Shown here: in pieces, positions 16,576 through 24,310 of the stretch
How the letters are laid out: the number at the start of each line of letters is the position of its first letter
Position numbering within the stretch: position 1 is the first letter of the stretch
NCBI GenBank assembly: GCA_028718125.1
Contig: JAQUMN010000021.1
Coordinates: forward strand, 1 to 56,561
DNA from: Kiritimatiellia bacterium
Lineage (GTDB): Bacteria > Verrucomicrobiota > Kiritimatiellia > JAAZAB01
Length of the DNA stretch: 56,561 nt
Direction of reading: 5' to 3'
The notes under the pieces: model-generated
What the model was told of the DNA's origin: nothing
Seen by the model: only the letters and a program-made list of their open reading frames with translations
Databases searched by the model: none
Program-made: the position numbers and the translations under genes

Positions 16576-17949
16576 TTAATACACGTATTTGGCCAATCCG
16601 CCCTCAGATGTTTCCCGGTACTTGGACTGCAGGTCCTTGCCGGTTTCATACATGACCAGGATGGTTTTGTCTAAATCAACCTTGTGGGAACGCATGGTCT
16701 CATCGCTGGCAAGCAGCCAGGCCACGTAAGCTTTGACCGCACCCATTGCGTTGCGCTCAATGCACGGGATTTGCACGTACCCGCCAACGGGATCGCACGT
16801 CATGCCCAGGTGATGCTCCAGCGCAATCTCGGCTGCATTTTCGGTCACACGGAAATCCGTCTCGTGCGCATATGAAAGCATGGCCGCGGCCATGGCCGCG
16901 GCCACCCCGATCTCGGCCTGACAGCCGGCCTCGGATCCGGCCAAGGTGGCATTATGCTTGGCCAGGAAACCCACCAGCCCCGCGGCCAGCAAACCCCGGT
17001 AAATGGTTTCCGCCGGCATATGCAGATGTTGCTTCATGATGCAGAGAACCGACGGTATAACGCCGGCAGAGCCACAGGTCGGCGCCGTCACGATCGGATG
17101 CCCCGCTGCGTTCTCTTCAGAAGCGGCAAATGCATATGCGGCCAGGCGCAACATTAAATTCTCAGGAGTGCCCGGCATGTGCCTGGCACGGCGGACCAGG
17201 CTCGCAGCCTTGCGCTGAACTTTCAACGAACCCGGCAATGGACCTTCGGTTGCGATTCCCCGCGCAACGGAGGCTTCCATCGCAGCAATGATTGCATCCA
17301 TATGATCGCAAATTGCCTGTTCACCGAGGCCACTGATCGCTTTTTCGTTTGCGATCATCATCTCATGCATGCGAATATTTTCGCGGGCCAGCAGGGATCG
17401 AACGCCAAGGGCCGTAGAATAACGATAAACCGGCTCGCCGCGCGCCGGGGCCTTCCAGCCTTTCCATTGAATAAAACCGCCGCCCACGGAGTAATACTCC
17501 CTTTCGAAAAGCACGCGGGCGCCTGACGTCAGCCGGATAGTCAGGGCGCACGGATACGGAAAATGCGCGGCGCAATGATCAAAAACTATTTGCGCTTGCG
17601 TCATTGGAAACACCTTGGCACCAAGGCGCACATTGTGGACTTGCCCGGCCTGCTGCAAGAGACCGGGTAATAAATCCGGCGGACAATCGGACGGGCTGAC
17701 GCCCATCAAGCCCGCCAGCACGGCGCGATCCGTATCGTGGCCCTTGCCGGTTGCGCTCAGGGATCCGTACAAATGGACCTCGATCTGATCGGCTTGTTCA
17801 ATTTGCGACGCAGGCAGTTTCGCCATTTCACCGATTGCGTCATAACCGGCCCGCATGGGGCCGATGGTATGCGAGCTGGATGGACCCGGCCCCACCTTGA
17901 ACAGGTCGAATAACGATAACGCAATCGGCATGTTCATATCTTGGTTCAT
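16576..17949 (-). CDS. sdaA: L-serine dehydratase, iron-sulfur dependent, single chain
   Basis: Deaminates L-serine to pyruvate and ammonia in the cytoplasm with an oxygen-sensitive [4Fe-4S] cluster. About 457 residues, with the beta domain signature DLFKVGPGPSSSHTIGPMRA at the start and the alpha domain after it. The probable cluster Cys lie in APTCGSAGVIPSV, EAGCQAEIG and MTCDPVGGYVQIPC. Both domains fused in one chain is the E. coli SdaA layout. The start is uncertain among ATG 17949 (used), ATG 17955 and GTG 17967. It lies 84 bp after lnt and 88 bp before the acylphosphatase promoter. Confidence 0.94.
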   Translation of the reverse strand: MNQDMNMPIALSLFDLFKVGPGPSSSHTIGPMRAGYDAIGEMAKLPASQIEQADQIEVHLYGSLSATGKGHDTDRAVLAGLMGVSPSDCPPDLLPGLLQQAGQVHNVRLGAKVFPMTQAQIVFDHCAAHFPYPCALTIRLTSGARVLFEREYYSVGGGFIQWKGWKAPARGEPVYRYSTALGVRSLLARENIRMHEMMIANEKAISGLGEQAICDHMDAIIAAMEASVARGIATEGPLPGSLKVQRKAASLVRRARHMPGTPENLMLRLAAYAFAASEENAAGHPIVTAPTCGSAGVIPSVLCIMKQHLHMPAETIYRGLLAAGLVGFLAKHNATLAGSEAGCQAEIGVAAAMAAAMLSYAHETDFRVTENAAEIALEHHLGMTCDPVGGYVQIPCIERNAMGAVKAYVAWLLASDETMRSHKVDLDKTILVMYETGKDLQSKYRETSEGGLAKYVY

Positions 17950-17994
17950 TTTCATCCAGACATTCACAATTCAGGCCGGCCGCATCGATTAACG

Positions 17995-18019
17995 GGCGGG
18001 GCATGATTAATTGCCCGCC
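17995..18019 (-). terminator. GC hairpin after lnt, possible terminator
   Basis: GGCGGGGCA pairs with TGCCCGCC (one bulged base) around the loop TGATTAAT, just downstream of the lnt stop. There is no clear T tract on the transcript side, so termination is only possible. Confidence 0.35.
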
Positions 18020-18033
18020 GGTAACCGGGAACT

Positions 18034-19650
18034 TTATTCTGCATCCGATTTGTGGTTCCGCCGCAGCCACACCATCGCCATGAGCAAGGTCAGGGTAAAC
18101 GCGGCGCAACCTAAGCCCAGGATATCGCCATGTCGCGTGTAAAACGTCAGCGGCATATCCGCCGGCGGCAGGCTGACGGTGCAAGTCAGGTAGTCGGGAT
18201 CCGGCAAAGGCCCCTCGGCGCGTCCCAGCATGCTGACAATACGCCCCTGGCGATCGATAAAGCACGTTATGCCCGTATTGCTTGCGCGCACGGCGTCTAC
18301 CCGGTTCTCCACGCACCTGAAGACGCACTGGGCCATGTGCTGGCGCGAGGCCCACGAGGGGTCGAACCAGGCGTCATTAGTTTGATTTATGAGCAGGCGG
18401 GCACCGGCGCGCACACAGTCCCGGGCCAACCCCGCCACCGTGTCCTCAAAACAGATCAGCACCGAAAAAGCCCGCTGCCCCAGCCGGAACACGACAGCTT
18501 CCCGGCCGGGCGTAAAGCTCTCCTCAACGGGCGTCAATACGCGCAGGAAAGGAAACCACCGCTCCAGCGGAATATATTCGCCAAACAGCACCAGATGGCG
18601 CTTGGCATAGGTTTGCGGAGGTGCTTCTCCCGGCTGATACAGGAAGGCGCTGTTGAAATATTTTGTGGAGCGGCCCGAATCCTCGAAGTCCATAGAACCC
18701 ATGAGCAGCGGCGTACCGTGTTGAATCACGTCGGCAACAACTTTCTGGCTGACCCGGCTGATGCGCACAAAGTCCGGCACAACGGTTTCCGGCCAGACAA
18801 TCAGGTCGGGCGAGCAATGTTCGACCGCATGCAGACTGGTGCGCCGCAGACGGTTGTTGATTTCCGTTGTCCAAGCCTCCGACCATTTTTCGAGCTGGGG
18901 AATATTAACCTGCACAGCCGTGACTTTGAGAGTTTGCCTTGTCTCCGGCAGCCGGCGCAAGGCCGAATATCCATACAGGAGCGCCAGGCCGATCCCGAAC
19001 AGGGCAATGAGCAATTCCGGGTGCATGCGCCGGTGCTTATCCGGCTGACGGCGAATGGATTGAATCAGGATAAGCGCCCCGGCCGCATTGACCAGGACCA
19101 CCAGATAAGAAACAAGATAAACCCCGCCGATTTGCGCCGTTTGAATCAGCGACAGGTTCGCATACTGGCTGGCGCCCAGCGGATTCCACGGAAAACCGGA
19201 TAAAAGCGTGGAGCGCAGGTATTCCCATCCGACCCATAATGCCGGGATGGATAGCATCATCAGCGGGTTCCCCTGGCGCGGCTGAAGGCCTTTGCAGGCA
19301 ACCCACCATGCAACGCTCAGCGCAAAACAGCCCATAAAGAGCGCGCAATACAGGCACAGCATAAACCAGCCGGCCCAGGATACGCGCGTCAGCCATACCA
19401 GGGACGACAGCCAGAAAACCAGTCCGGCCAATAAGCCCCAGCGGAACGCGATGCGCGGCGTGGCCGCGGCGCTGATCACCAGTAAAGGGACCAGGGCAAC
19501 CCATGCCAGGACCGACCACTCCAACGGAGGGAAGGCGGCAAAGAGGAGCAGGCCGGACAGCACTGACGCCAAGATCCCCGGAAATATGCCGAATGTCGAA
19601 TTTCGAATGTCGAATTTCGAACGGCGATTATTCGACAACTCATTATTCAT
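18034..19650 (-). CDS. lnt: Apolipoprotein N-acyltransferase
   Basis: Inner-membrane enzyme adding the third acyl chain to lipoproteins, 538 residues. About seven hydrophobic helices (20-235) precede a nitrilase-like periplasmic domain with the triad E288 (PETVVPDF), K350 (YAKRHLVLFGEYIP) and C400 (VLICFED). These align with E. coli E267, K335 and C387. A C-terminal helix follows near 510-530. Residues 1-22 are encoded by a tandem intergenic-type repeat (KFDIRNSTF), so the native start may be a later codon near the first helix. The gene starts 58 bp after the secA stop. The presence of Lnt agrees with the lipoproteins in this window. Confidence 0.93.
   Translation of the reverse strand: MNNELSNNRRSKFDIRNSTFGIFPGILASVLSGLLLFAAFPPLEWSVLAWVALVPLLVISAAATPRIAFRWGLLAGLVFWLSSLVWLTRVSWAGWFMLCLYCALFMGCFALSVAWWVACKGLQPRQGNPLMMLSIPALWVGWEYLRSTLLSGFPWNPLGASQYANLSLIQTAQIGGVYLVSYLVVLVNAAGALILIQSIRRQPDKHRRMHPELLIALFGIGLALLYGYSALRRLPETRQTLKVTAVQVNIPQLEKWSEAWTTEINNRLRRTSLHAVEHCSPDLIVWPETVVPDFVRISRVSQKVVADVIQHGTPLLMGSMDFEDSGRSTKYFNSAFLYQPGEAPPQTYAKRHLVLFGEYIPLERWFPFLRVLTPVEESFTPGREAVVFRLGQRAFSVLICFEDTVAGLARDCVRAGARLLINQTNDAWFDPSWASRQHMAQCVFRCVENRVDAVRASNTGITCFIDRQGRIVSMLGRAEGPLPDPDYLTCTVSLPPADMPLTFYTRHGDILGLGCAAFTLTLLMAMVWLRRNHKSDAE
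19591..19618. repeat. Perfect 14-bp tandem duplication (gaatgtcgaatttc) at lnt 5' end
   Basis: Two adjacent identical 14-bp units in the first codons of lnt, inside a wider CGAAT-rich tract (19583-19700) that continues through the intergenic gap to secA. It encodes the peptide KFDIRNSTF in the lnt frame. Confidence 0.75.
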
Positions 19651-19708
19651 TCGCGAATCATTCGTAATTCGTTATTTAAAGTGCTGTCATTCGCCATTCG
19701 ACATTTCA

Positions 19709-22700
19709 TCAACGGCCGCAGCATTTTTTGAATTTCTTGCCGCTCTTGCAGGGGCAGGGATCGTTGCGACCGACCTTGGCGCCATCCCGGTGAACGGGGA
19801 GCGATTCGTTATTTCTGCTTGACGCTCCCCTTTCAACGCTCCCCGCGCTGGCAGCGCCGCCGCCGAGGGTTGTAACCTCATTATGCACAAGGCGCACCGG
19901 CATGGAGGCCACCAGACGCTCGTATCCCTTCAGGGAAGTGGTGGAGCGGAATATCCGGGTGACCACCTCGCTCTTGATCGTGTCCATGAGCGAGGAAAAC
20001 ATGGCATAGGCCTCGCGTTTGTATTCCACCAACGGGTCCTGCTGGCCATAGGCCCGCAAGCCCACGCTCTGGCGCAGATAATCCATGGCACGCAGGTAAT
20101 CCTGCCAGTGAGTGTCAATGGCGTGCAGGAGGATGAAGCGCTCCATGCCGGGCAACATGGCGGGGTCCTCAATCTCGACCTTCATCTCATAGGCGCGTTT
20201 GACGCGTTCAAACACCTTGGCCGTGGCCGTTTCCGCATCCATTCCTTCGCCGATCAGTTCTTCCGGTTTGAAACCAACCGGAAAAGTGGAATTGACCCAG
20301 GTGCTGAAATTATTCATCAGCTCGATCTTGCCGTCACTGAACGCTTCCTGCGCCTGAATCTCGATGACGTCCGCCACAAGGTCGTAGAGGTGTTCGCGGA
20401 CCTGCTCGCCCTTCACAATGTCCCCGCGGAACCCATAAATGATTTCCCGCTGCTTATTCATCACATCATCGTATTCGAGCGTACGCCGGCGGATAGAATA
20501 GTTGTGTTGTTCCACACGCCGCTGGGCCGTCTCGATGGAACGGTTCAGCCAGGGGTGCTCCAACTGCTGTCCTTCCTCGATGCCCAGGCGGCCCATTATG
20601 CCGGAAATACGGTCCGATCCAAAGAGCCGCATCAGGTCGTCCTCCAGGGAGACATAGAACCGGGAGGATCCGGGATCGCCCTGGCGCGCGCAGCGCCCGC
20701 GCAGTTGGCGGTCAATTCGGCGCGACTCGTGCCGCTCGGAACCGATCACATGCAAGCCGCATGGTTTTTCCAATAACTTGGCGCGCAGGGGCGTGCCGTC
20801 CACACGGTCATGCAGTGTAATCCCGGATTCGATCAGTGATTTGGGCAGATACACGACCCCCTCGCCCAGCTTGATATCCGTTCCGCGTCCGGCCATGTTG
20901 GTGGCAATGGTCACGGCGCCGGCGTGCCCGGCGCGCATGACAATCTCGGCTTCGCGCTCGTGGTTCTTGGCATTGAGCACATTGTGCGGGATCGCCGCGT
21001 GTTTAAGCATCCGGCTCAACAGCTCCGAGGCTTCCACCGAGATCGTGCCCACCAGCACCGGCTGTCCGCGTTTGTGACAGTCGGAAATTTCATCAAGAAT
21101 GGCGCTGAATTTCTCGCGGCGCGTACGATACACCACATCGTTAGTGTCCACCCGCCGCACCGGGCGGTTGGTGGGAATCACAATCACATCCAGATGGTAA
21201 ATGTCGCGAAACTCGTTGGCCTCCGTTTCCGCGGTGCCGGTCATGCCGGCCAGTTTCTTGTACAGGCGGAAATAGTTCTGGATGGTGATTGTGGCCAGCG
21301 TCTGCGTCTCGCGCTCGATCGTGACGCCCTCCTTGGCCTCGATGGCCTGGTGCAGCCCGTCACTCCAGCGGCGGCCCGGCAAAATGCGGCCGGTGAATTC
21401 GTCCACAATCAGCACCTGGTTGTTCTGGACCACATATTCCACGTCTTTTTCATAAAGACAGTAGGCGCGGATCAGCTGGTCCACGTTGTGGATCCGCTCG
21501 CTCTTCTCGGCAAACGAGTTCTGGACCTGCTGTTTGCGCTCCAGCTTCTCCTGTGGCGAAAGGTCTGCCTGGCCGTCAATGACGGCCATGTGCAAAATCA
21601 GGTCCGGCAGAACATAGGCATCGGGATCGGCGGGATTCATGGCCGCACAGCCTTTTTCGGTCAGCGTGGCGTCATGCCCGCGCTCGTCGATGGTAAAAAA
21701 CAACTCCTCGCTGAGGGCGCGCGCCTGCTCCTTGTACATTTGCGTAAGAAACGAGCTTTCGGCCTGTTCCAGGAGTTTGCGGATAGCCGTGTCCTCCAGC
21801 AGGTGCAACAGCTGTTTGTGCTTGGGCATGCCGTGGCGGACCTGGTATAGACGCTGGCGGGCTTTCTCCGTATCGCCTTTATCCAGGCTTTCCTTGGCCT
21901 CCTGCATCAGCAAATTGCAGAGTTCGCGCTGTTTGCGGACAAGGCGCTCCACCAGCGGCGTCATGGTCGCATACTGGTGCGTCGAAACCGGCGCGGGACC
22001 GGAAATAATGAGGGGCGTGCGGGCTTCGTCAATCAGGATGCTGTCGATTTCATCCACAATCGCATAAGAGTGCTCGCGCTGAACGACATCCGCCCGGGTA
22101 AAAGCCATGCCGTTGTCCCGCAGGTAATCAAAGCCGAATTCGCTGTTCGTGCCGTAGGTGATGTCACAGGCATACTGCTCCCGGCGCTCAGCCTGGTTCA
22201 TCTGGTTCTGGATGCAGCCGACGGTGAGCCCCAGGTATTTGAAGACCGCGCCCATCCACTGCGAATCGCGGCGCGCCAGGTAATCATTGACCGTCACCAG
22301 GTGGGCGCTCCCGCCCGGCAGCGCGTTGAGGTAGAGCGGCATGGTGGCCACAAGGGTCTTGCCTTCGCCCGTGGCCATCTCGGCGATCTGGCCATGGTGC
22401 AGGACCATGCCGCCCATGAGCTGAACGTCAAAGGGCACCATATCCCAGACCATTTCGTGTTCGCACACGGTGATGGTCGTGCCTACCAGCCGCCGGCAGG
22501 CGTTCTTGACCACGGCAAAGGCCTCGCACAACAGGCTGTCCAACGTCGCGCCACGCGCCAGGCGCTCCTTGAATTCGGCGGTCTTGGCCTGCAACTGGGA
22601 GTCGGGAAGGGACTGGTATTCACGTTCCAGCGCGTTAATGCGCTCCACCAGCGGCCGCAGCTTGCGGAGATCGCGCTGGTGCTTGGTACCGATAATTTTA

Positions 22701-22717
22701 TGAATCAGCCATTGCAT
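19709..22717 (-). CDS. secA: Preprotein translocase ATPase SecA
   Basis: Motor of the Sec export pathway, 1002 residues, acting at the cytoplasmic face of SecYEG. Walker A is ATGEGKT (115-121), the DEAD-type Walker B is VDEIDSILIDEA, and GRGTDIKLG marks the second RecA domain. A zinc-binding SEC-C tail ends the chain (GRNDPCPCKSG then CC), preceded by a Ser/Gly-rich linker. It is about 100 residues longer than E. coli SecA, mostly through insertions in the first half. A promoter (22726-22754) places the start of transcription within a few bases of the ATG. lnt follows 58 bp downstream. Confidence 0.97.
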   Translation of the reverse strand: MQWLIHKIIGTKHQRDLRKLRPLVERINALEREYQSLPDSQLQAKTAEFKERLARGATLDSLLCEAFAVVKNACRRLVGTTITVCEHEMVWDMVPFDVQLMGGMVLHHGQIAEMATGEGKTLVATMPLYLNALPGGSAHLVTVNDYLARRDSQWMGAVFKYLGLTVGCIQNQMNQAERREQYACDITYGTNSEFGFDYLRDNGMAFTRADVVQREHSYAIVDEIDSILIDEARTPLIISGPAPVSTHQYATMTPLVERLVRKQRELCNLLMQEAKESLDKGDTEKARQRLYQVRHGMPKHKQLLHLLEDTAIRKLLEQAESSFLTQMYKEQARALSEELFFTIDERGHDATLTEKGCAAMNPADPDAYVLPDLILHMAVIDGQADLSPQEKLERKQQVQNSFAEKSERIHNVDQLIRAYCLYEKDVEYVVQNNQVLIVDEFTGRILPGRRWSDGLHQAIEAKEGVTIERETQTLATITIQNYFRLYKKLAGMTGTAETEANEFRDIYHLDVIVIPTNRPVRRVDTNDVVYRTRREKFSAILDEISDCHKRGQPVLVGTISVEASELLSRMLKHAAIPHNVLNAKNHEREAEIVMRAGHAGAVTIATNMAGRGTDIKLGEGVVYLPKSLIESGITLHDRVDGTPLRAKLLEKPCGLHVIGSERHESRRIDRQLRGRCARQGDPGSSRFYVSLEDDLMRLFGSDRISGIMGRLGIEEGQQLEHPWLNRSIETAQRRVEQHNYSIRRRTLEYDDVMNKQREIIYGFRGDIVKGEQVREHLYDLVADVIEIQAQEAFSDGKIELMNNFSTWVNSTFPVGFKPEELIGEGMDAETATAKVFERVKRAYEMKVEIEDPAMLPGMERFILLHAIDTHWQDYLRAMDYLRQSVGLRAYGQQDPLVEYKREAYAMFSSLMDTIKSEVVTRIFRSTTSLKGYERLVASMPVRLVHNEVTTLGGGAASAGSVERGASSRNNESLPVHRDGAKVGRNDPCPCKSGKKFKKCCGR

Positions 22718-22725
22718 GAATGGTG

Positions 22726-22754
22726 AACTTAACAGGATTGGCGCACTTTGTCAA
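22726..22754 (-). promoter_or_regulatory. secA promoter giving a nearly leaderless mRNA
   Basis: Consensus TTGACA (22754-22749), 17-bp spacer, then TAAGTT (22731-22726) with an upstream TG forming an extended -10. The expected start of transcription is about 22719-22720, only two or three bases before the secA ATG at 22717, leaving no room for a Shine-Dalgarno. Confidence 0.5.
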
Positions 22755-22788
22755 AAAATGCTTGGCACAAACTATATTTTGCAAACAC

Positions 22789-22816
22789 TTGCCAAACAGC
22801 GGCCCGCGCATATAAT
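22789..22816 (+). promoter_or_regulatory. Promoter of the Ser/Thr kinase gene, leaderless arrangement
   Basis: TTGCCA (22789-22794), 16-bp spacer, then a perfect TATAAT (22811-22816). The expected start falls at about 22823-22824, on the A of the kinase ATG, so the mRNA would have no leader. Confidence 0.6.
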
Positions 22817-22823
22817 GCCCGCC

Positions 22824-24047
22824 ATGAATGATATCGATACCATGCAATCTACAGTGGTCATGGATCCGCCAACGGTTTTTCTCCCCGGGTCCTCCGTTTC
22901 CGATTCCCCGCCAGGGTCTGTTTCCGCGCCGGTTGACGGCGAATTCGCGGATCTGCTGAAAAATTACCGCGCGCTTATCCGCGCGCGCGCCATCCCCTAT
23001 CCCGTGGCCTATCAGTTCGTCAAGGAACTGGGGCACGGACGGCAGGGGGTGGTCTTTCTGGCCACACGCCATGGCGCGCGCGCTTGCCTGACTCATCACG
23101 CCATCAAGTTGTTCGACCCGGGCATTTATTCCGGCGCGGCCAAGTATTGGACGGACATGGGCCGGATCGCCAAGCAGATATCGCTGTTGCAGCCGATCAA
23201 CAACGTCAACATGGTGTCAAGCGATTTCTACGAGGAATGCAACGGCATCGGCTACACGCACATGCAAATAATTGACGGAGTGGACCTGCAGTTTCTGATT
23301 GACGCCAAACACATGGAGATCGCCCGGGCGCGCAGCACGCCCGCGGAATGGGAACATTTCCTTAATGTCCTCTTCCGGATTGAGGATGGCCGGGTCAGCC
23401 TGCAATCCGGCCTGGCGCTTTATATTCTGCGCAATGTTTTGCGCGGCATCGCGGTGCTGCATGATAACGGGTTTATTCACGGCGACATCAAGCCAACGAA
23501 CATCATGGTCAATATTCAGGGCACGGTAAAACTGGTGGATTTCGGCCGCGCGGCGCGGATTGGAGAACAGGTCAACATCCTCCTGGGCAGCCCGCTTTAC
23601 ATGGCGCCGGAAAGCCACCGCCGCGAGCCGGGATTTATCCAGTCGGATATCTTCAGCACCGGCCTGGTTGGCCTGGAAATGCTGAAGGGCCATCAAATTG
23701 CCAGCATGGCTGATTCCAACGAAAATAATCTGCTGGATTTTAAAACCATCCTGGCCAGCCGGATCGAGCAATACTTGCCGAACGAGGTGCTGGACAATAT
23801 CGAATTCATCCACGTTCTGAAACATTTCCTTGAACCCGACATCGTCAACCGGTACGACAGCGCGCGCGAAGCCGAATCCGGCGAACACAGCCTGATGTCG
23901 GCCCGCCAATGGCTAAGCAACAGCGCGCGCGAATGCGAATACGAACGCGAACTGGAGGCCTATCTCCGCAAGCTCGTGGACGAGGAAACAGGCACGCTTA
24001 ACCCGCATTTTGCCGCCGACAACCTTACCGCTGTGATCGAGGTGTAA
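22824..24047 (+). CDS. Hanks-type Ser/Thr protein kinase, soluble
   Basis: A 407-residue cytoplasmic protein kinase. Glycine loop GHGRQGVVFLA (70-80), AIKLF with Lys95, catalytic loop HGDIKPTN (H219-N226), DFG at 239-241 and APE at 261-263 are all present. The catalytic loop has Gly in place of the Arg of HRD, a non-RD kinase that usually needs no activation-loop phosphorylation. A Pro/Ser/Val-rich N-terminal 45 residues and a helical C-terminus of about 105 residues flank the domain; no membrane helix or sensor domain is visible. Start ATG 22824 fits the promoter; upstream in-frame ATG codons lie before the -10. It stands alone, divergent from secA. Confidence 0.9.
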   Translation: MNDIDTMQSTVVMDPPTVFLPGSSVSDSPPGSVSAPVDGEFADLLKNYRALIRARAIPYPVAYQFVKELGHGRQGVVFLATRHGARACLTHHAIKLFDPGIYSGAAKYWTDMGRIAKQISLLQPINNVNMVSSDFYEECNGIGYTHMQIIDGVDLQFLIDAKHMEIARARSTPAEWEHFLNVLFRIEDGRVSLQSGLALYILRNVLRGIAVLHDNGFIHGDIKPTNIMVNIQGTVKLVDFGRAARIGEQVNILLGSPLYMAPESHRREPGFIQSDIFSTGLVGLEMLKGHQIASMADSNENNLLDFKTILASRIEQYLPNEVLDNIEFIHVLKHFLEPDIVNRYDSAREAESGEHSLMSARQWLSNSARECEYERELEAYLRKLVDEETGTLNPHFAADNLTAVIEV

Positions 24048-24205
24048 TCCGTATGAACTTGTGCTTGGCGTGATAACCAGAACGATGTAAAAGGCAATAA
24101 TAAACGCACAACGCCGGCACAGCCCGAGAATATATCTGCGGACATATTTGTCCAAAACAATAATTTCAGAGTGTATAAAAACGTTGATAATACAGCACGA
24201 TTTTT

Positions 24206-24237
24206 TCCGCCAATGGCGGATCCGCCTCTGGCGGAAA
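24206..24237. repeat. Palindromic repeat TCCGCCAATGGCGGATCC.., intergenic copy
   Basis: Two inverted GC units (CCGCCAATGGCGG and CCGCCTCTGGCGG) joined by a BamHI-like GGATCC. About 30 of 32 bases match the copy inside the AddA-like gene at 49861-49892. Confidence 0.7.
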
Positions 24238-24254
24238 GTTGTCAGTTGACGAGA

Positions 24255-24300
24255 CCTCATCCTCTCCCTCGGGAGAGGACTGAGGTGAGGGGCCACATTT
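24255..24300. repeat. CCTCATCCTCTCCCTCGGGAGAGG repeat, copy 1
   Basis: A 46-bp element with a CTCTCCC/GGGAGAG inverted core, nearly identical to 26040-26084. The two copies lie on either side of proS in the same orientation. Weaker similarity continues about 110 bp upstream (from TTGTCCAAAA). Confidence 0.7.
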
Positions 24301-24310
24301 ACAGCCCGCG

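Noticed and set aside
16410..16649. Longer acylphosphatase reading frame (171 residues)
   Set aside because: The extra N-terminus overlaps the L-serine dehydratase gene and its promoter-containing gap; family length and the GGAG site favour the short start.
22764..22783. Sigma54 promoter (TGGCAC ... GCA) in the secA/kinase gap
   Set aside because: The GG-to-GC spacing is 14 instead of 10, and good sigma70 promoters explain both genes.
23913..24296. Small minus-strand frame with a hydrophobic segment (AFIIAFYIVLVITPS) after the kinase gene
   Set aside because: It overlaps the kinase C-terminus and a dispersed repeat, has no ribosome-binding site and no recognisable family.
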